NCBI GenBank assembly: GCA_963621995.1
Contig: CAVFFZ010000004.1
Coordinates: 1 to 64,000, forward strand
From: UMGS1663 sp963621995
GTDB lineage: Bacteria > Bacillota > Clostridia > TANB77 > CAG-508
Length of the DNA: 64,000 nucleotides
Direction: 5' to 3'
Both the position numbers and the translations under genes were made by a program. This document shows, in pieces, positions 46,583 to 56,775 of this stretch. Each line of letters starts with the position of its first letter. Within the stretch, counting starts at the first letter, position 1. The notes under the pieces were generated by a model that did not search any database, was not told the origin of the DNA, and was given only the letters and a program-made list of their open reading frames with translations.

Positions 46583-46634
46583 AAAGAGCTAAGCTCTTTT
46601 TATACAACAGGAAAAATGACCTTCCTATTGTATA
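46583..46634 (+). promoter_or_regulatory. Leader hairpins upstream of the glycosyltransferase gene
   Basis: AAAGAGC-TAA-GCTCTTT with T5 (46583-46601) looks like an attenuator terminator. It is followed by TATACAACAGGAA (46601-46613) pairing 12 of 13 with TTCCTATTGTATA (46622-46634). Both lie in the 5' leader of the + gene. Confidence 0.5.
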
Positions 46635-46692
46635 GAAAAACTTTCATGACTACATGTACCTTTTATTTAAGCAAGAAAGGATTGAAGTTTTT

Positions 46693-47823
46693 ATGAAGAA
46701 AATTTTAATTTTTTACGCATCTTATGGAGGAGGACATCTATCTGCTGCAAAATCTATTAAACAATATATTGATGAAAATTACACTGATGTTCAAACTGAA
46801 CTAATTGATTGTGTTAAATATATTAATAAAGCTTTAGACAAAGTAACTACTGCTGCTTATAGAGAAATGGCAAAAAAAGCACCCTGGGCTTGGGAAAAAG
46901 TTTATTATAAATCTCAAAATGGACTTTTATCTAAAGTAAGCACTTCTTCTAACAAAATTATGGCTGTAAAAATAGCTAAGTTATTCCGTGAATTTAACCC
47001 AGACATTGTAATTTCCACTCATCCATTTGGTTCACAAATGACTAGTTATTTAAAACAAAAAGGAAAAACTAATTGTTTGCTTGCAACTATTATGACTGAT
47101 TTTGCACCACATGAACAATGGCTTATTGGAAATAAATTTGTAGATTTTTATTTTGTATCAAATTCTTCTATGAAAGATAAAATGGTTCAAGATTCTATTG
47201 ATGGGAATAAAATTTTTGTTACAGGAATTCCTATTTCTAATAGATTTTTACAAACTTATAATAAAAAGGAAGTTTGCAATTTATTTGAATTAGATGCAAA
47301 TAAAAAAATTGTTCTATTTTTTGCTGGCGGGGAATATGGACTTGGTAAAGATAAAACCGTAGCAATTTTAGATTGTTTGTCTGATTTTAATGATATTCAA
47401 GTTATTGCAATTGCTGGTAAAAATGAAAAAATGAAAAAAGAATTTGAGGAAATAGTTGCTAAAAAGCATAAGGAATCTACTATTAAGGTTCTTCCTTTTA
47501 CAGATAAAGTTCCTGAACTTATGTCTATTTCTAATTTAGTTATAACTAAGCCTGGTGGATTAACTACAAGTGAAAGTTTAGCTTCGTCTCTTCCTTTTAT
47601 TATAATTAACCCTATTCCTGGTCAAGAAGAAGAAAATGCTGCATTTTTAGAAGATTCTGGTTGTGCTGTTTGGTTAAAAAAACATGATAATCCAAAGGAT
47701 GTTTTAGAAAGAGTTTTGTTTAATGATGATGTTTTATCTAAAATGAAAGAAAATTCTATTAAGCTTTCTAAAAGAAATTCAACTGAAGATATTTGTACTA
47801 CTATACTTTCTAAAAATATATAA
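46693..47823 (+). CDS. MurG/UgtP-like (MGDG synthase family) glycosyltransferase
   Basis: This GT28-type enzyme begins KKILIFYASYGGGHLSAAKS, the diacylglycerol glucosyltransferase N-terminal signature. It has VISTHPFGSQMTSYL and DFAPHEQWLIGNKFVDFYFV, and the C-terminal donor-binding LVITKPGGLTTSESLAS with PIPGQEEENA. At 376 aa it fits UgtP-like enzymes that build glycolipids from UDP-sugars at the inner membrane. I use the ATG at 46693; an ATG at 46654 adds 13 residues without a ribosome site. yhbY follows. Confidence 0.87.
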   Translation: MKKILIFYASYGGGHLSAAKSIKQYIDENYTDVQTELIDCVKYINKALDKVTTAAYREMAKKAPWAWEKVYYKSQNGLLSKVSTSSNKIMAVKIAKLFREFNPDIVISTHPFGSQMTSYLKQKGKTNCLLATIMTDFAPHEQWLIGNKFVDFYFVSNSSMKDKMVQDSIDGNKIFVTGIPISNRFLQTYNKKEVCNLFELDANKKIVLFFAGGEYGLGKDKTVAILDCLSDFNDIQVIAIAGKNEKMKKEFEEIVAKKHKESTIKVLPFTDKVPELMSISNLVITKPGGLTTSESLASSLPFIIINPIPGQEEENAAFLEDSGCAVWLKKHDNPKDVLERVLFNDDVLSKMKENSIKLSKRNSTEDICTTILSKNI

Positions 47824-47907
47824 CTTTTTTAGTTAAAATATTTAGTATTGAAATTATCTTTTGAAGTAATATTAATTAAAATGAATATGTTTAAAGGAGG
47901 GAAAAAA

Positions 47908-48198
47908 ATGACAAGTAAAGAAAGAGCTTACTTAAGAGGTCTTGCAAATACTATAGATTCTATTTTTCAAGTAGGAAAAGGTGGTATTTCTGATGTTTTA
48001 ATAGAACAATTAAATAATGCAATTGAAGCAAGAGAATTAATTAAAATTACTGTTTTAGAAACTGCTCCAGGAAATGCTAAAGAGTTAGCAAATGAAATTG
48101 CTGAAAGTACAAATTCTGAAGTAGTACAAACAGTTGGAAATAAAATTACTTTATTTAGGCAAAAGAAAAAAAATAGTAAAATAGTATTTCCTGGATAA
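47908..48198 (+). CDS. yhbY: YhbY family RNA-binding protein
   Basis: The 96-aa CRM-domain protein has TSKERAYLRGLANTID, QVGKGGISDVLIEQLNNAIE, the ARELIKITVLE strand and VQTVGNKITLFRQ. Proteins of this family bind pre-50S ribosomal RNA. AAAGGAGG lies 8 nt before the ATG at 47908. Confidence 0.92.
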   Translation: MTSKERAYLRGLANTIDSIFQVGKGGISDVLIEQLNNAIEARELIKITVLETAPGNAKELANEIAESTNSEVVQTVGNKITLFRQKKKNSKIVFPG

Positions 48199-48344
48199 GA
48201 ATTTTAAATTTTAGGGATGTGCTTAAAAATTTAATTTTTGTTTTATTGCTTATATTATTTTTAATTTTTTAATTTTAATAAGCACTTTTTTAAAAAGTAA
48301 ATTTTTAAGTCTGTTCCTAAAATTTACTTTTTTTGCTATTTTTG

Positions 48345-48373
48345 TTGACAAGTTTTAAAAAAAGTGCTATTAT
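48345..48373 (+). promoter_or_regulatory. Sigma-A promoter of tRNA-Arg(UCU)
   Basis: TTGACA (48345-48350), 17-nt spacer, TATTAT (48368-48373), 20 nt before the tRNA. Confidence 0.85.
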
Positions 48374-48393
48374 AATTACTGCAGTTAGCAAAT

Positions 48394-48470
48394 GGTTCAG
48401 TAGCTCAGCTGGATAGAGCAACGGATTTCTAATCCGTGGGTCGGGGGTTCGAATCCCTCCTGGATCACCA
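48394..48470 (+). tRNA. tRNA-Arg (anticodon UCU)
   Basis: It folds as a cloverleaf: acceptor GGTTCAG with CTGGATC (two G-U pairs), D arm AGCTCAGCTGGATAGAGC, anticodon stem ACGGA/TCCGT with loop TTTCTAA (anticodon TCT), T arm GGGGGTTCGAATCCCTC and encoded ACCA end. It reads AGA and AGG, the main Arg codons here. Confidence 0.95.
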
Positions 48471-48474
48471 TAGC

Positions 48475-48520
48475 AAAAAATCGCTAAAAGTTAGTATTTA
48501 AACTACTTTAGCGATTTTTT
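48475..48520. terminator. Terminator after tRNA-Arg(UCU)
   Basis: AAAAAATCGCTAAA (48475-48488) pairs with TTTAGCGATTTTTT (48507-48520); it also faces the convergent amidase gene. Confidence 0.8.
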
Positions 48521-48528
48521 ATTTTAAA

Positions 48529-49275
48529 CTATTTTAATTTTCTATTTACTATACTTTGAATGGCATTGTAGTCATATCCCTCTGCAAGTAGTTTTTGCTT
48601 TCTTGCTGGGTTGTTCCCCCATTTACCTGCAATTACTTCGTTTGCTATTTCTTCGTTTGATTTTCTATTTGAGCTTGTTTTCTTCCCTAGTAAAATTTCA
48701 TTTACCTTCGCTTGCACTTCATTGTATAGCTCTCCTAAAGCTTGTTTTCTTTCTGCACCAACACCATATTTCCCAGCAATTACTTCATTTGCCAAGTCTA
48801 CTATTGATTTTGTTGTTTGTGGTATTTCTTTATTTTCACCCGCATTTTTTATTTCTTCTAATGGAAAGTTATCTCCTGGGCAACTAGTTGAAATAGTATC
48901 ACTATGGTTTTGTACTTTGGTAATATTATATTTTTCTTTTAAATATGCCACTAATTCTTTCATAGCATTTTTTTGTTCTTTTGACATTGTTTCATTATTA
49001 AAATTACCTTCTGCACATATTCCTATACTATCATTATTGGCACCATATGCATGTGCCCCTATCATTTCTTCTGGACGACCTCTATAAATTGAGCCATCTT
49101 TTCTTACATAAAAATGATAGCCTATACCTGCCCATTTATTTGTATTTTTATGATAATTGTGTATTACTTCTACGCTTTGTAATGCACTTACTCCAGTATG
49201 ATGTAATATAATTCTATTGGTTACATCTCTCTTCGATAAAGACATAAATTCTAAGTTTGTCTCTATTATATTCAT
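48529..49275 (-). CDS. N-acetylmuramoyl-L-alanine amidase (endolysin-like) with two Cpl-7 repeats
   Basis: The N-terminal amidase_2 domain (1-140) has zinc ligands in RIILHHTGVS and HSDTISTSCPGDNFPL, with GIGYHFYVRKDGSIYRGRP. Two Cpl-7 (CW_7) wall-binding repeats follow: LANEVIAGKYGVGAERKQAL and IANEVIAGKWGNNPARKQKL. There is no signal peptide, as in phage endolysins. It directly follows a holin gene, so the pair is a lysis module. GGxxG-type sites are weak, and translation is probably coupled to the holin gene. Confidence 0.92.
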   Translation of the reverse strand: MNIIETNLEFMSLSKRDVTNRIILHHTGVSALQSVEVIHNYHKNTNKWAGIGYHFYVRKDGSIYRGRPEEMIGAHAYGANNDSIGICAEGNFNNETMSKEQKNAMKELVAYLKEKYNITKVQNHSDTISTSCPGDNFPLEEIKNAGENKEIPQTTKSIVDLANEVIAGKYGVGAERKQALGELYNEVQAKVNEILLGKKTSSNRKSNEEIANEVIAGKWGNNPARKQKLLAEGYDYNAIQSIVNRKLK

Positions 49276-49482
49276 TTATTTATCCTCACTTTCATTATTT
49301 TTTTCTTTCTTTCTTGTAAAGAAATAGGTAATTACAGCTCCATAAGAAGTGCTAAATAGCATTAAAAGTTCTTTATTTATTTCTATATTGCTAAACATTG
49401 ATACTACTAATGATACTGTCATTACTAATGTTACTATACTTTTTACATCTATCAGTTTTATCAATTTTTCTTTCATACTCAT
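49276..49482 (-). CDS. Holin-like membrane protein
   Basis: This 68-aa protein has two membrane helices (about 15-34 and 40-56) and a charged tail ending KKEKNNESEDK. This is the size and topology of small phage holins that release endolysin. The stop abuts the amidase start. TAGGAGGG precedes the ATG. No other phage gene is seen. Confidence 0.8.
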   Translation of the reverse strand: MSMKEKLIKLIDVKSIVTLVMTVSLVVSMFSNIEINKELLMLFSTSYGAVITYFFTRKKEKNNESEDK

Positions 49483-49752
49483 TCCCTCCTACTCTTATAG
49501 TAAATAGAAAGCCAAGTGTTGGCTCTCTTGTTAATATTCTTCTTGTATGGTCTTAAATTTTTTTAGTTTTCCTACTTTATTATATGAAATATAAATATAT
49601 TATGTACCAATAAATACATTTATTTTATCTTTGAATATTTTTTATATGACCAAAAGAGCATAATTAATATTTTTAGGTATTTTAGAAAACTTTCCTAAAA
49701 TATAAAAACACCTACCTTTCGATAAGTGTTCCTTCTTTCATATTTTTTATTT

Positions 49753-51177
49753 TTAATTCTCCCAAAAAGCTTTGTATGCTCTATGAGCTTCATATATATC
49801 AAATTTGCTTGTTACTTCATATGGTGCATGCATTGAAAGTACTGGTACCCCTGCATCTATTACATCTACACCTTTATTAGCTAAAATGTAAGCAATTGTG
49901 CCACCACCACCAATGTCTATTCTTCCTAATTCTGCAAATTCATATGCTACATCTTCTTTTTCAAATATGTTTCTTATCATAGCTACAAATTCTGCATTTG
50001 CATCTGAAGCACCAGATTTTCCTCTTGCACCAGTATATTTATTAAGTCCTATTCCTTTTCCTAAATAACCTGAGTTGTTTTTTTCATAAGCTGATGCATA
50101 TATTGGGTCATATGCTGCATCTACATCTGCAGATAACATTTTTGAATTGCAAAATACTTTGTCTAATAAGTTTGGTCTATTTATTCCTAATTTATTTAAT
50201 ATTTCTGAAACAAATGTATCAAATACATTAGATTCCATTCCTGTATTTCCCATGCTTCCTATTTCTTCTTTATCGGAAATAATACATACTGCTGTTGTTT
50301 TTGGATTTTCTAAATTTAATAATGCTGTTAATGAAGTATATACACATACTTTATCGTCTTGACCATATGCTGCAACCATGCTGCTATCAAATCCCATGCT
50401 TCTCGCACGAAATGCTGGTACTATTTCTAATTCTGAACTTACAAAATCCATTTCTGTAATTCCATACTTTTGGTTTAAAATATTCATTATATTTAATTTT
50501 ACAGCATCTGCACCTTTTTCTCCTTCAAATGGAATACTTCCTATTAAAAGATCTAAATCTTCTCCTTTAATTCCTTCTTTTAATTTTCTTTCCATTTGTT
50601 CAGAGGCTAAATGTGGTAATAAATCTGTAATTGTAAAAATAGGGTCTAATTCATCTTCACCAATTTTTACTTCAATTTTTTCTCCACTTGGTTTTACTAT
50701 AACTCCATGAATTGCAAGAGGTATAGTTGTCCATTGATATTTTTTTATTCCTCCATAATAATGTGTTTTTAAATATGCTAATCCTGTATCTTCATATAAT
50801 GGATTTGGTTTTAAGTCTAATCTTGGTGAATCTGCATGGCTACCTATAATATTCATTCCATTTTCTATAGAATTTTGGCCAATTATTGCTAGGTACATAC
50901 TTTTATCTCTATTTATATAATATACTTTATCTCCTGCTTTTAAATTTTCAAATTCACATATATTTTTAAATCCTTTTTTTTCTGCCAATTCTTTTGAACT
51001 TTTTACAATTTCTCTTTCAGTTTTTGAGTTATTCAAAAAATTCATATAATCTGTACAATATGAAAAAATTTCTTCTTTCTTTTTACTTTCTATTCCTTCC
51101 CACCCTGTATTCGTTTTGCGAAATAGTTTTTCCTTTAAACTCTCTGTTTCTGTCAATTCTTTTAACATTTTCATCAT
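49753..51177 (-). CDS. apeA: M18 family aminopeptidase
   Basis: This zinc aminopeptidase has IIGSHADSPRLDLKPNPLYE (His and Asp ligands), ISDKEEIGSMGNTGMESN (catalytic Glu region), LSADVDAAYDP and the C-terminal LSMHAPYEVTSKFDIYEAH (His ligand). At 474 aa it has the normal family length. It removes N-terminal residues from peptides in the cytoplasm. It is a single gene. Confidence 0.94.
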   Translation of the reverse strand: MMKMLKELTETESLKEKLFRKTNTGWEGIESKKKEEIFSYCTDYMNFLNNSKTEREIVKSSKELAEKKGFKNICEFENLKAGDKVYYINRDKSMYLAIIGQNSIENGMNIIGSHADSPRLDLKPNPLYEDTGLAYLKTHYYGGIKKYQWTTIPLAIHGVIVKPSGEKIEVKIGEDELDPIFTITDLLPHLASEQMERKLKEGIKGEDLDLLIGSIPFEGEKGADAVKLNIMNILNQKYGITEMDFVSSELEIVPAFRARSMGFDSSMVAAYGQDDKVCVYTSLTALLNLENPKTTAVCIISDKEEIGSMGNTGMESNVFDTFVSEILNKLGINRPNLLDKVFCNSKMLSADVDAAYDPIYASAYEKNNSGYLGKGIGLNKYTGARGKSGASDANAEFVAMIRNIFEKEDVAYEFAELGRIDIGGGGTIAYILANKGVDVIDAGVPVLSMHAPYEVTSKFDIYEAHRAYKAFWEN

Positions 51178-51446
51178 CCTTTCTTTTGTTTTTTCAATTA
51201 TATCATTGCTATTTATTTTTTTCTACCTTTTTTTAATATCTCCTTTTTAATATTTCCAACTTTTATTAAATTATTATAAGTTTAAGAATACATAAATTTT
51301 TTTTAAATATAATGTAACAAGATCTTTACAAATTAATCTTTTTAGTATTTAATATTATAAGGATTTTTGTATTTTTTTGTAAAAATTTGAAGTTTATTAT
51401 AACAAAAGGAGGAAAAGTTAGTTTAAAAACTGACTTACTATATATT

Positions 51447-53370
51447 ATGGGAAAAAGTAAGAAAAATTCAAACAAGCCTAAAAAGCAAGTTAATACAGAG
51501 ACTGTAAGTGATATTCTTTTAGAGGATAAAAACAATATTAGTGATGCTGCTACCAATGCCATGAAAAATGTAGATAGTGTTGTTTATGCTGATAATTTAG
51601 TAGAACCTTCTAAATCTTCTAAGAGTATTAGAAAACTTGATATAGAAGAAAAAGAAAAAATTGAAAATGTAGATCTAAAAGATGATGATACAGAAAAGTT
51701 AGATTCAGTAGATGAAATAGTATGCGATGTTCCTAGCGGAAATGCTAACAACCCAACTTCTAATGAAAACGCTTTAATTGAAAATAGTAATACGGGTAAA
51801 GAATATAAAGTTGCACATAAAAAGAATTCTTATAAAACTGCTATTATCCTTTCTATAGCTTTTATAATTATAGTTTTTTTATTTTTGCTATCTTCAACTA
51901 TTTTTGCTTTAATAGCAGCAAATAAATCAACTATTATTAATGGAGTTAGCATTAAAGATATTGATGTTTCTAACCTAACTAAGGAACAGGCTTTAGAAAA
52001 AATTTCAAATGAATTTAGTAAAAAGTCTGCTCAAACTATTACTTTAAAACATAATGATTTTGAACAAACTATTTTACTTGAACAGTTAGAAGTTACGTTT
52101 TCTTTAAATGATGCCATTAATATAGCTTATGGTAAAGGTCGTTCACGGAAATATTTTTGAAAATAATTACGAAATTTTAATATCTTTATTATCAGGTATT
52201 AAAATTAATCCGGGTTTTTCTTATAGTGAAGAAACTTTGGATTCTTTAATTAATGAGATGGAAACTAATTTTGAAGATAGACTAATAGAGCCAAGTTATT
52301 ATATAGAAGAAAATAATTTAATTTTGTCCAAAGGAAAAAATGGAGTTGTTATAAATAAAGAAAAATTGCAATCTGAAATTATGTATTTGCTTAATAATTT
52401 AGACTGTAACAATACCGTTATAGATATTCCTGTTGAAGAAAAAGTTGCAAGTACATTAGATTTAAATAAAATTCATGAAGAAATAAGTAAAGAACCTCAA
52501 GATGCTTATTATACAACAAATCCTTATGTTGTATATCCTCAAGTTGATGGCATAGATTTTGCTGTAACTATGGAAGAAGCTACAGATATATTTAATAATT
52601 GCGAAGATTCATGTAGCATTCCTTTAGAAGTAATTTCTCCAAATGTAACCACTAACGATATTGGGACAGAAGCTTTTCCAGATTTATTAGGTTCATACTC
52701 TACAACATATAGTACTAAAAATACTAACAGAAGCACAAATATAAAATTAGCCTCTGAGAAAGTAAATGGCACTGTAATTATGCCTGGTGAAGTTTTTTCT
52801 TATAATACAACAGTTGGTAAAAGAACTGCTGCCGCTGGTTTCAAAAGTGCTGCTGTATATGTAGGTGGGGAAGTTACTACAGGAATTGGTGGTGGAATTT
52901 GCCAGGTATCTTCTACTTTATATAATGCTGTTTTACTTGCTAATTTAGAAATTGTAGAAAGATATAATCATGGATTTAACCCTGGATATGTGCCAGCTGG
53001 TAGGGATGCTACTGTTTCTTGGGGTGGTCCTGATTTTAAATTTAAAAATAACAGAACTTATCCTGTAAAAATTATATGTTCTGGAACAGGCGGAACAATT
53101 AACTTTAAAATTTTCGGATTGCTTGAAGAAAATGAGTGTGAAGTAGAAATTGAATCATATATAACAAGCTATATTTCTTATAAGACTATAAATAAGGAGG
53201 ACTCTAGTTTGGCTAAGGGTCAAACTAAAGTATTACAAAGCGGTTCTAATGGGTGCAAGGCTGTAGCTTATCGAATATTAAAACAAAATGGTGAAGTAGT
53301 TTCAAAAACTCTTCTTTCTCAAGACACTTATAATCCTCACAACAAAATAGTTGCTGTAGGAACAAAATAA
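51447..53370 (+). CDS. Membrane-anchored YoaR/VanW-domain protein, requires a +1 shift at an in-frame CGG
   Basis: A charged cytoplasmic segment of about 125 residues precedes a membrane helix (about 130-157), a PG_binding_4 region and a VanW domain with VIMPGEVFSYNTTVGKRTAA, GIGGGICQVSSTLYNAVLLA and NHGFNPGYVPAGRDATVSW. The frame holds GKGRS followed by CGG (52147-52149) and would stop 4 codons on. Skipping the C gives GKGRSGNIFENNYEIL, standard for this family. Joined length is 640 aa. The start is uncertain: the ATG at 51447 lacks a close ribosome site, while AAAGGAGG lies 40 nt upstream. Confidence 0.82.
52147..52149 (+). other. In-frame CGG at the VanW-gene +1 shift site
   Basis: GGT CGT TCA CGG AAA TAT TTT TGA in frame 0. 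Skipping C gives TCA GGA AAT ATT, that is SGNI. Confidence 0.8.
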
Positions 53371-53377
53371 ATTTTAT

Positions 53378-53428
53378 AAAAAAAGCCTTAGCTTCGCTAT
53401 GGCTTCTTTTGGTGTACCCGGAGGGATT
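53378..53428. repeat. 51-bp direct repeat, copy A (terminator plus tRNA 3' end)
   Basis: It is identical to 53545-53595. Read on -, it holds the end of tRNA-Arg from AATCCCTCC to CCA and the terminator AGCCATAGCGAAGCTAAGGCT with T7, here without the rest of a tRNA. Confidence 0.85.
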
Positions 53429-53544
53429 GCGACGAGCCGTGTCAGAAAAATAGTCCACTGGACTATTTTTACCTTCGTTTCGGCTGGCTCCTGACCAGCT
53501 CGAAACTCGGCAACTTCCTTTTCGAATCCCTCTTTTTGCACATT
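53429..53544. other. Structured 116-bp insert between the tRNA-Arg end repeats
   Basis: There is no ORF. AAAAATAGTCC-ACT-GGACTATTTTT (53446-53470) is a perfect hairpin; GCTGG/CCAGC and CGAGCCG/CGGCTGGCTC form others. Near the ends GAGGGATT (53421-53428) and AATCCCTC (53525-53532) are inverted copies, as in a miniature palindromic element. It may be a small mobile or recombination-derived element. Confidence 0.6.
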
Positions 53545-53653
<109 letters not shown>

Positions 53654-53671
53654 AATTAAAGTTCATTTAAA

Positions 53672-53700
53672 ATAATAGCACATTCTATAAAAAAAGTCAA
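53672..53700 (-). promoter_or_regulatory. Sigma-A promoter of tRNA-Arg(ACG)
   Basis: Minus strand TTGACT (53700-53695), 17-nt spacer, TATTAT (53677-53672). Confidence 0.82.
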
Positions 53701-53862
53701 TTGTAGTAACTATATTTTTACATCTTTTGAATAACTATATTTTTTACTACAACTGCCTTTCTTTTTTACTATATTAATTTTATATTTTGTACTCTATAAC
53801 TATTTCTTTTATAATTATTTATAACATTTAATTGTAATTTTATCCGTTTACATTGCAACTCT

Positions 53863-54219
53863 TTACTCTATTGCTTGTTTTATGTGATTTATATTCACTT
53901 TTCCATTTTTCATATACACTTCTATTACATCTATTCTAATATAATGTTTTTCATATTTTTTAATATATATGTAATATTTTATTGCACGCAACAGATGTTT
54001 CTGTTTATTTTCATTTACCGCTTCTGAAGCAAATCCATATTTTTTATTTGTTCTAGTTTTTACTTCTATAAAAACTATTTCGTTTTTGTCTTCTGCAATA
54101 ATGTCTATTTCGCCTTGCTGACAATTAAAATTTCTATCTAATATTTTATAACCTTGTTCTTCTAAATACTTACTTGCTATTTCTTCTCCACTTCTTCCAG
54201 TTTCTTGTTTATAATACAC
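53863..54219 (-). CDS. YraN/UPF0102 family endonuclease-like protein
   Basis: This 118-aa protein has GRSGEEIASKYLEEQGYKIL, the PD-(D/E)XK-like core GEIDIIAEDKNEIVFIEVKT and KQKHLLRAIKYYI. The exact role is unknown, but the family commonly sits near dprA, as here. It starts at a GTG. The 115 nt between it and dprA is AT-rich without a strong feature. Confidence 0.9.
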   Translation of the reverse strand: MYYKQETGRSGEEIASKYLEEQGYKILDRNFNCQQGEIDIIAEDKNEIVFIEVKTRTNKKYGFASEAVNENKQKHLLRAIKYYIYIKKYEKHYIRIDVIEVYMKNGKVNINHIKQAIE

Positions 54220-54333
54220 TTACCATTCACTTCTTCCTATTGTTATTCCAAGTCTAATTGTATTTTTTCTTTTCTTGCCTACTTGTTTGAATTTTGTTGC
54301 ACTTATATTTATGTCATAACAAAACTTTTTAAT

Positions 54334-55209
54334 TTAGTCCTTTATTTGTATAACATTTCCTGGTAACATTTCTATTAATCCTTCTAATTCCATTAAAGTT
54401 ATTTTTTGGTTTATTTGTACTATAGTCTGATTCATGCTTCTTGCTAACTCATTTGTTTCTATTTTTCCTTCTTCTAATTTTTCGTAAATTTCTTTATATT
54501 CGTCTGGTATTTTTAACTCTGTTTTTTTATTTTCTTTTGTCCCTTTTCCCACATTTTCTCCTATTTGTGTTAATATCTCATTTGGATTTGTGACTAATAT
54601 TGCTCCTTCTTTTATTAAGTTATTAGTTCCCACGCCTGTTGTTACTCCTATTTGATTTGGTAAGCAAAAAACTTTTTTGTTTTGCTCAAATGCATATTTT
54701 GCAGTAACTCCACTTCCGCTTCTATATCTTGCCTCAATAACTAAAACTCCTTCTGAAAGAGCAGAAATTATTCTATTTCTAAAAGGCACTTCTTTTAAAT
54801 TTATATCTGTTTCTGGAGAATATTGACTAATTACACATCCACCTTCTTCTATTATTTCATTAAATAATTCTTCATTTTCTTTTGGGTAAATATGGTTAAA
54901 TCCACATCCTAAAACTGCTATTGTTTTTCCTTTTTCTTGTTTAGAATTTTGGTGTGCAATAGTATCTATTCCTTTAGCTAAACCACTTATTATTGTTATT
55001 CCTTTTTTTGATATTTCTCTTGCAAATTTTGCAGCATAATATTCTCCATATGTTGTGCTTATTCTTGATCCCACTATTGCAATGGATTTATTATTTAATA
55101 ATTCTATATTTCCTACCGCATATATTTTATTAGGTCTATCTTTTATTTTTAACAACCTTTCAGGATAAAGTTTATCTGTTTCTTTTATTTCATATATCTT
55201 ATTTATCAT
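54334..55209 (-). CDS. dprA: DNA processing protein DprA
   Basis: This Rossmann-fold protein loads RecA onto incoming single-stranded DNA. It has SIAIVGSRISTTYGEYYAAK, IISGLAKGIDTIAHQNS, TIAVLGCGFNHIYPKENEEL, FRNRIISALSEGVLVIEAR and GTNNLIKEGAILVTNP, then a C-terminal winged-helix-like segment. At 291 aa it is a short form. TGGAGGT precedes the ATG. It lies 29 nt after comM. Confidence 0.95.
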   Translation of the reverse strand: MINKIYEIKETDKLYPERLLKIKDRPNKIYAVGNIELLNNKSIAIVGSRISTTYGEYYAAKFAREISKKGITIISGLAKGIDTIAHQNSKQEKGKTIAVLGCGFNHIYPKENEELFNEIIEEGGCVISQYSPETDINLKEVPFRNRIISALSEGVLVIEARYRSGSGVTAKYAFEQNKKVFCLPNQIGVTTGVGTNNLIKEGAILVTNPNEILTQIGENVGKGTKENKKTELKIPDEYKEIYEKLEEGKIETNELARSMNQTIVQINQKITLMELEGLIEMLPGNVIQIKD

Positions 55210-55238
55210 TTATTACCTCCATGTATAACTAAACATTT

Positions 55239-56775
55239 TTAATTTTTCCAATATTTTTTATCTAAATTTCTATATTGAATTGCTTCTGTAATGTGAGTTA
55301 TTTCTATATTTTCTTTTTCTTCTAAATCTGCTATTGTTCTAGCAACTTTTAAAATTCTGTTATGTGCTCTTGCACTTAAGCCTAATGTTTCAAAAGCTTT
55401 CTTTAAAATTTGTTTTTCTTTTTCTCCTAATTTACAATATTTTTCTATTAAAGTTGGTGTTAATTGTGAATTAGAATATATTTCTGAATTTTTATATCTA
55501 CTTTGTTGAATCTTTCTTGCTCTATCTACTCTTTCTTTTATTTTTGCAGATGTTTCTATTTTTTCATTTCCCTGTAATTTTTCATATTTTACAGGTGTTA
55601 CCTCTACTTGTATATCTATTCTATCTAAAAGAGGCCCACTTATTTTCCCCATATATTTTTGTATTGCTTGCGGTGTGCATGTACATTCTTTTTCTTTTGA
55701 TCCATAAAAACCACAAGGGCATGGATTCATTGAAGCAACAAGCATAAAATTACATGGGTAGCTAAGAGTAGCATTTATTCTACTTATTGTAACTACTCTA
55801 TCTTCTAAAGGTCCTCTAAGCACCTCTAATGTATTTTTATTAAATTCTGGTAATTCATCTAAAAACAAAACTCCATTGTGTGCTAAACTTATTTCCCCCG
55901 GCTTTGGTATTTTCCCTCCACCCACAAGTGATGCTGGTGAAATTGTATGATGTGGTGCTCTATATGGTCTTACTGTTATGAGTGGCGTATTTTTTGAAAG
56001 TACACCTGCCACACTATGTATTTTAGTTGTTTCCAATGCTTCTTCAAAACTCAAACTAGGTAAAATTGATGGAATTCTTCTTGCCATCATTGTTTTTCCG
56101 TGAACCTGGTGTTCCTATTAAAAGGCAATTGTGTCCACCTGCTGCTGCAACTTCTAATGCTCTTTTTATATTTTCTTGTCCTTTTACTTCTGAAAAATCC
56201 AATAATGTTTCAAATTGTTTTTCAAATATTTTATTTATTTCTATTTTTTGTGTAGGAATTTCTTTTTTAGAATTTAAATAATTTATGACCTGATTTAAAT
56301 TTTTTGCACCTAATATTTCTATTCCTTCTACAACTGCCGCTTCTTTTGCATTTTGCAAAGGAATTATAATTTTTGTTATGCCAAGCCTTTTAGCTTCTAT
56401 ACACATCGGTAAAATTCCTGTTACCGAATTTAGGTTTCCATCAAGTGATAATTCACCTACAAAAGCAATGTCATTCATTTTTTCCTTATTTACTTCACCT
56501 AAACTTGCAAGTATTCCTACAGCTATAGGCAAATCAAAAAATGAACCTTCTTTTTTAGTATCTGCTGGTGCTAAATTTACTAATATTTTTCTGCTTTGAA
56601 GTTCATAACCTGAATTCCTAATTGCAGTTTTTACTCTTTCCTTTGCTTCTTTTATACTTGTATCTGGAAGTCCTACTATTTCAAATCCAGGCATGCCTGA
56701 AGAAATGTCTACTTGCACAGAAACTAAATATCCATCTAGCCCTGTTAATGACATACTTTTTACTATTGATAACAT
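55239..56775 (-). CDS. comM: ComM/YifB Mg-chelatase-like ATPase, requires a +1 shift at an in-frame CGG
   Basis: The N-terminal LonC-like domain begins LSIVKSMSLTGLDGYLVSVQ and includes GMPGFEIVGLPDTSIKEAKE and APADTKKEGSFFDLPIA. The AAA domain reads LIGTPGS and then CGG at 56100-56098. Skipping its C gives SGKTMMARRIPSILPSLSFE, restoring Walker A. Then follow FLDELPEFNKNTLEVLRGPL and a Cys cluster CPCGFYG/CTC. Joined length is 511 aa, normal for the family. ComM is a branch-migration helicase in natural transformation and neighbours dprA. I start at the ATG at 56775 (GAAGGAAAT upstream). Confidence 0.9.
56098..56100 (-). other. In-frame CGG at the comM +1 shift site
   Basis: Coding strand: CCA GGT TCA CGG AAA AAC. 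Skipping C gives GGT TCA GGA AAA ACA, that is GSGKT of Walker A. Confidence 0.82.

Noticed and set aside
17928..49676. GCATAATTAATATTTTTAG at 17928-17946 and 49658-49676 as a mobile repeat
   Set aside because: It is only 19 nt, A/T-rich and in two copies beside terminators; chance or shared 3'-end sequence is as likely.
53246..53458. 70-aa minus-strand frame over the VanW gene end
   Set aside because: It overlaps the VanW coding end and the tRNA-end repeat, with no ribosome site or family resemblance.
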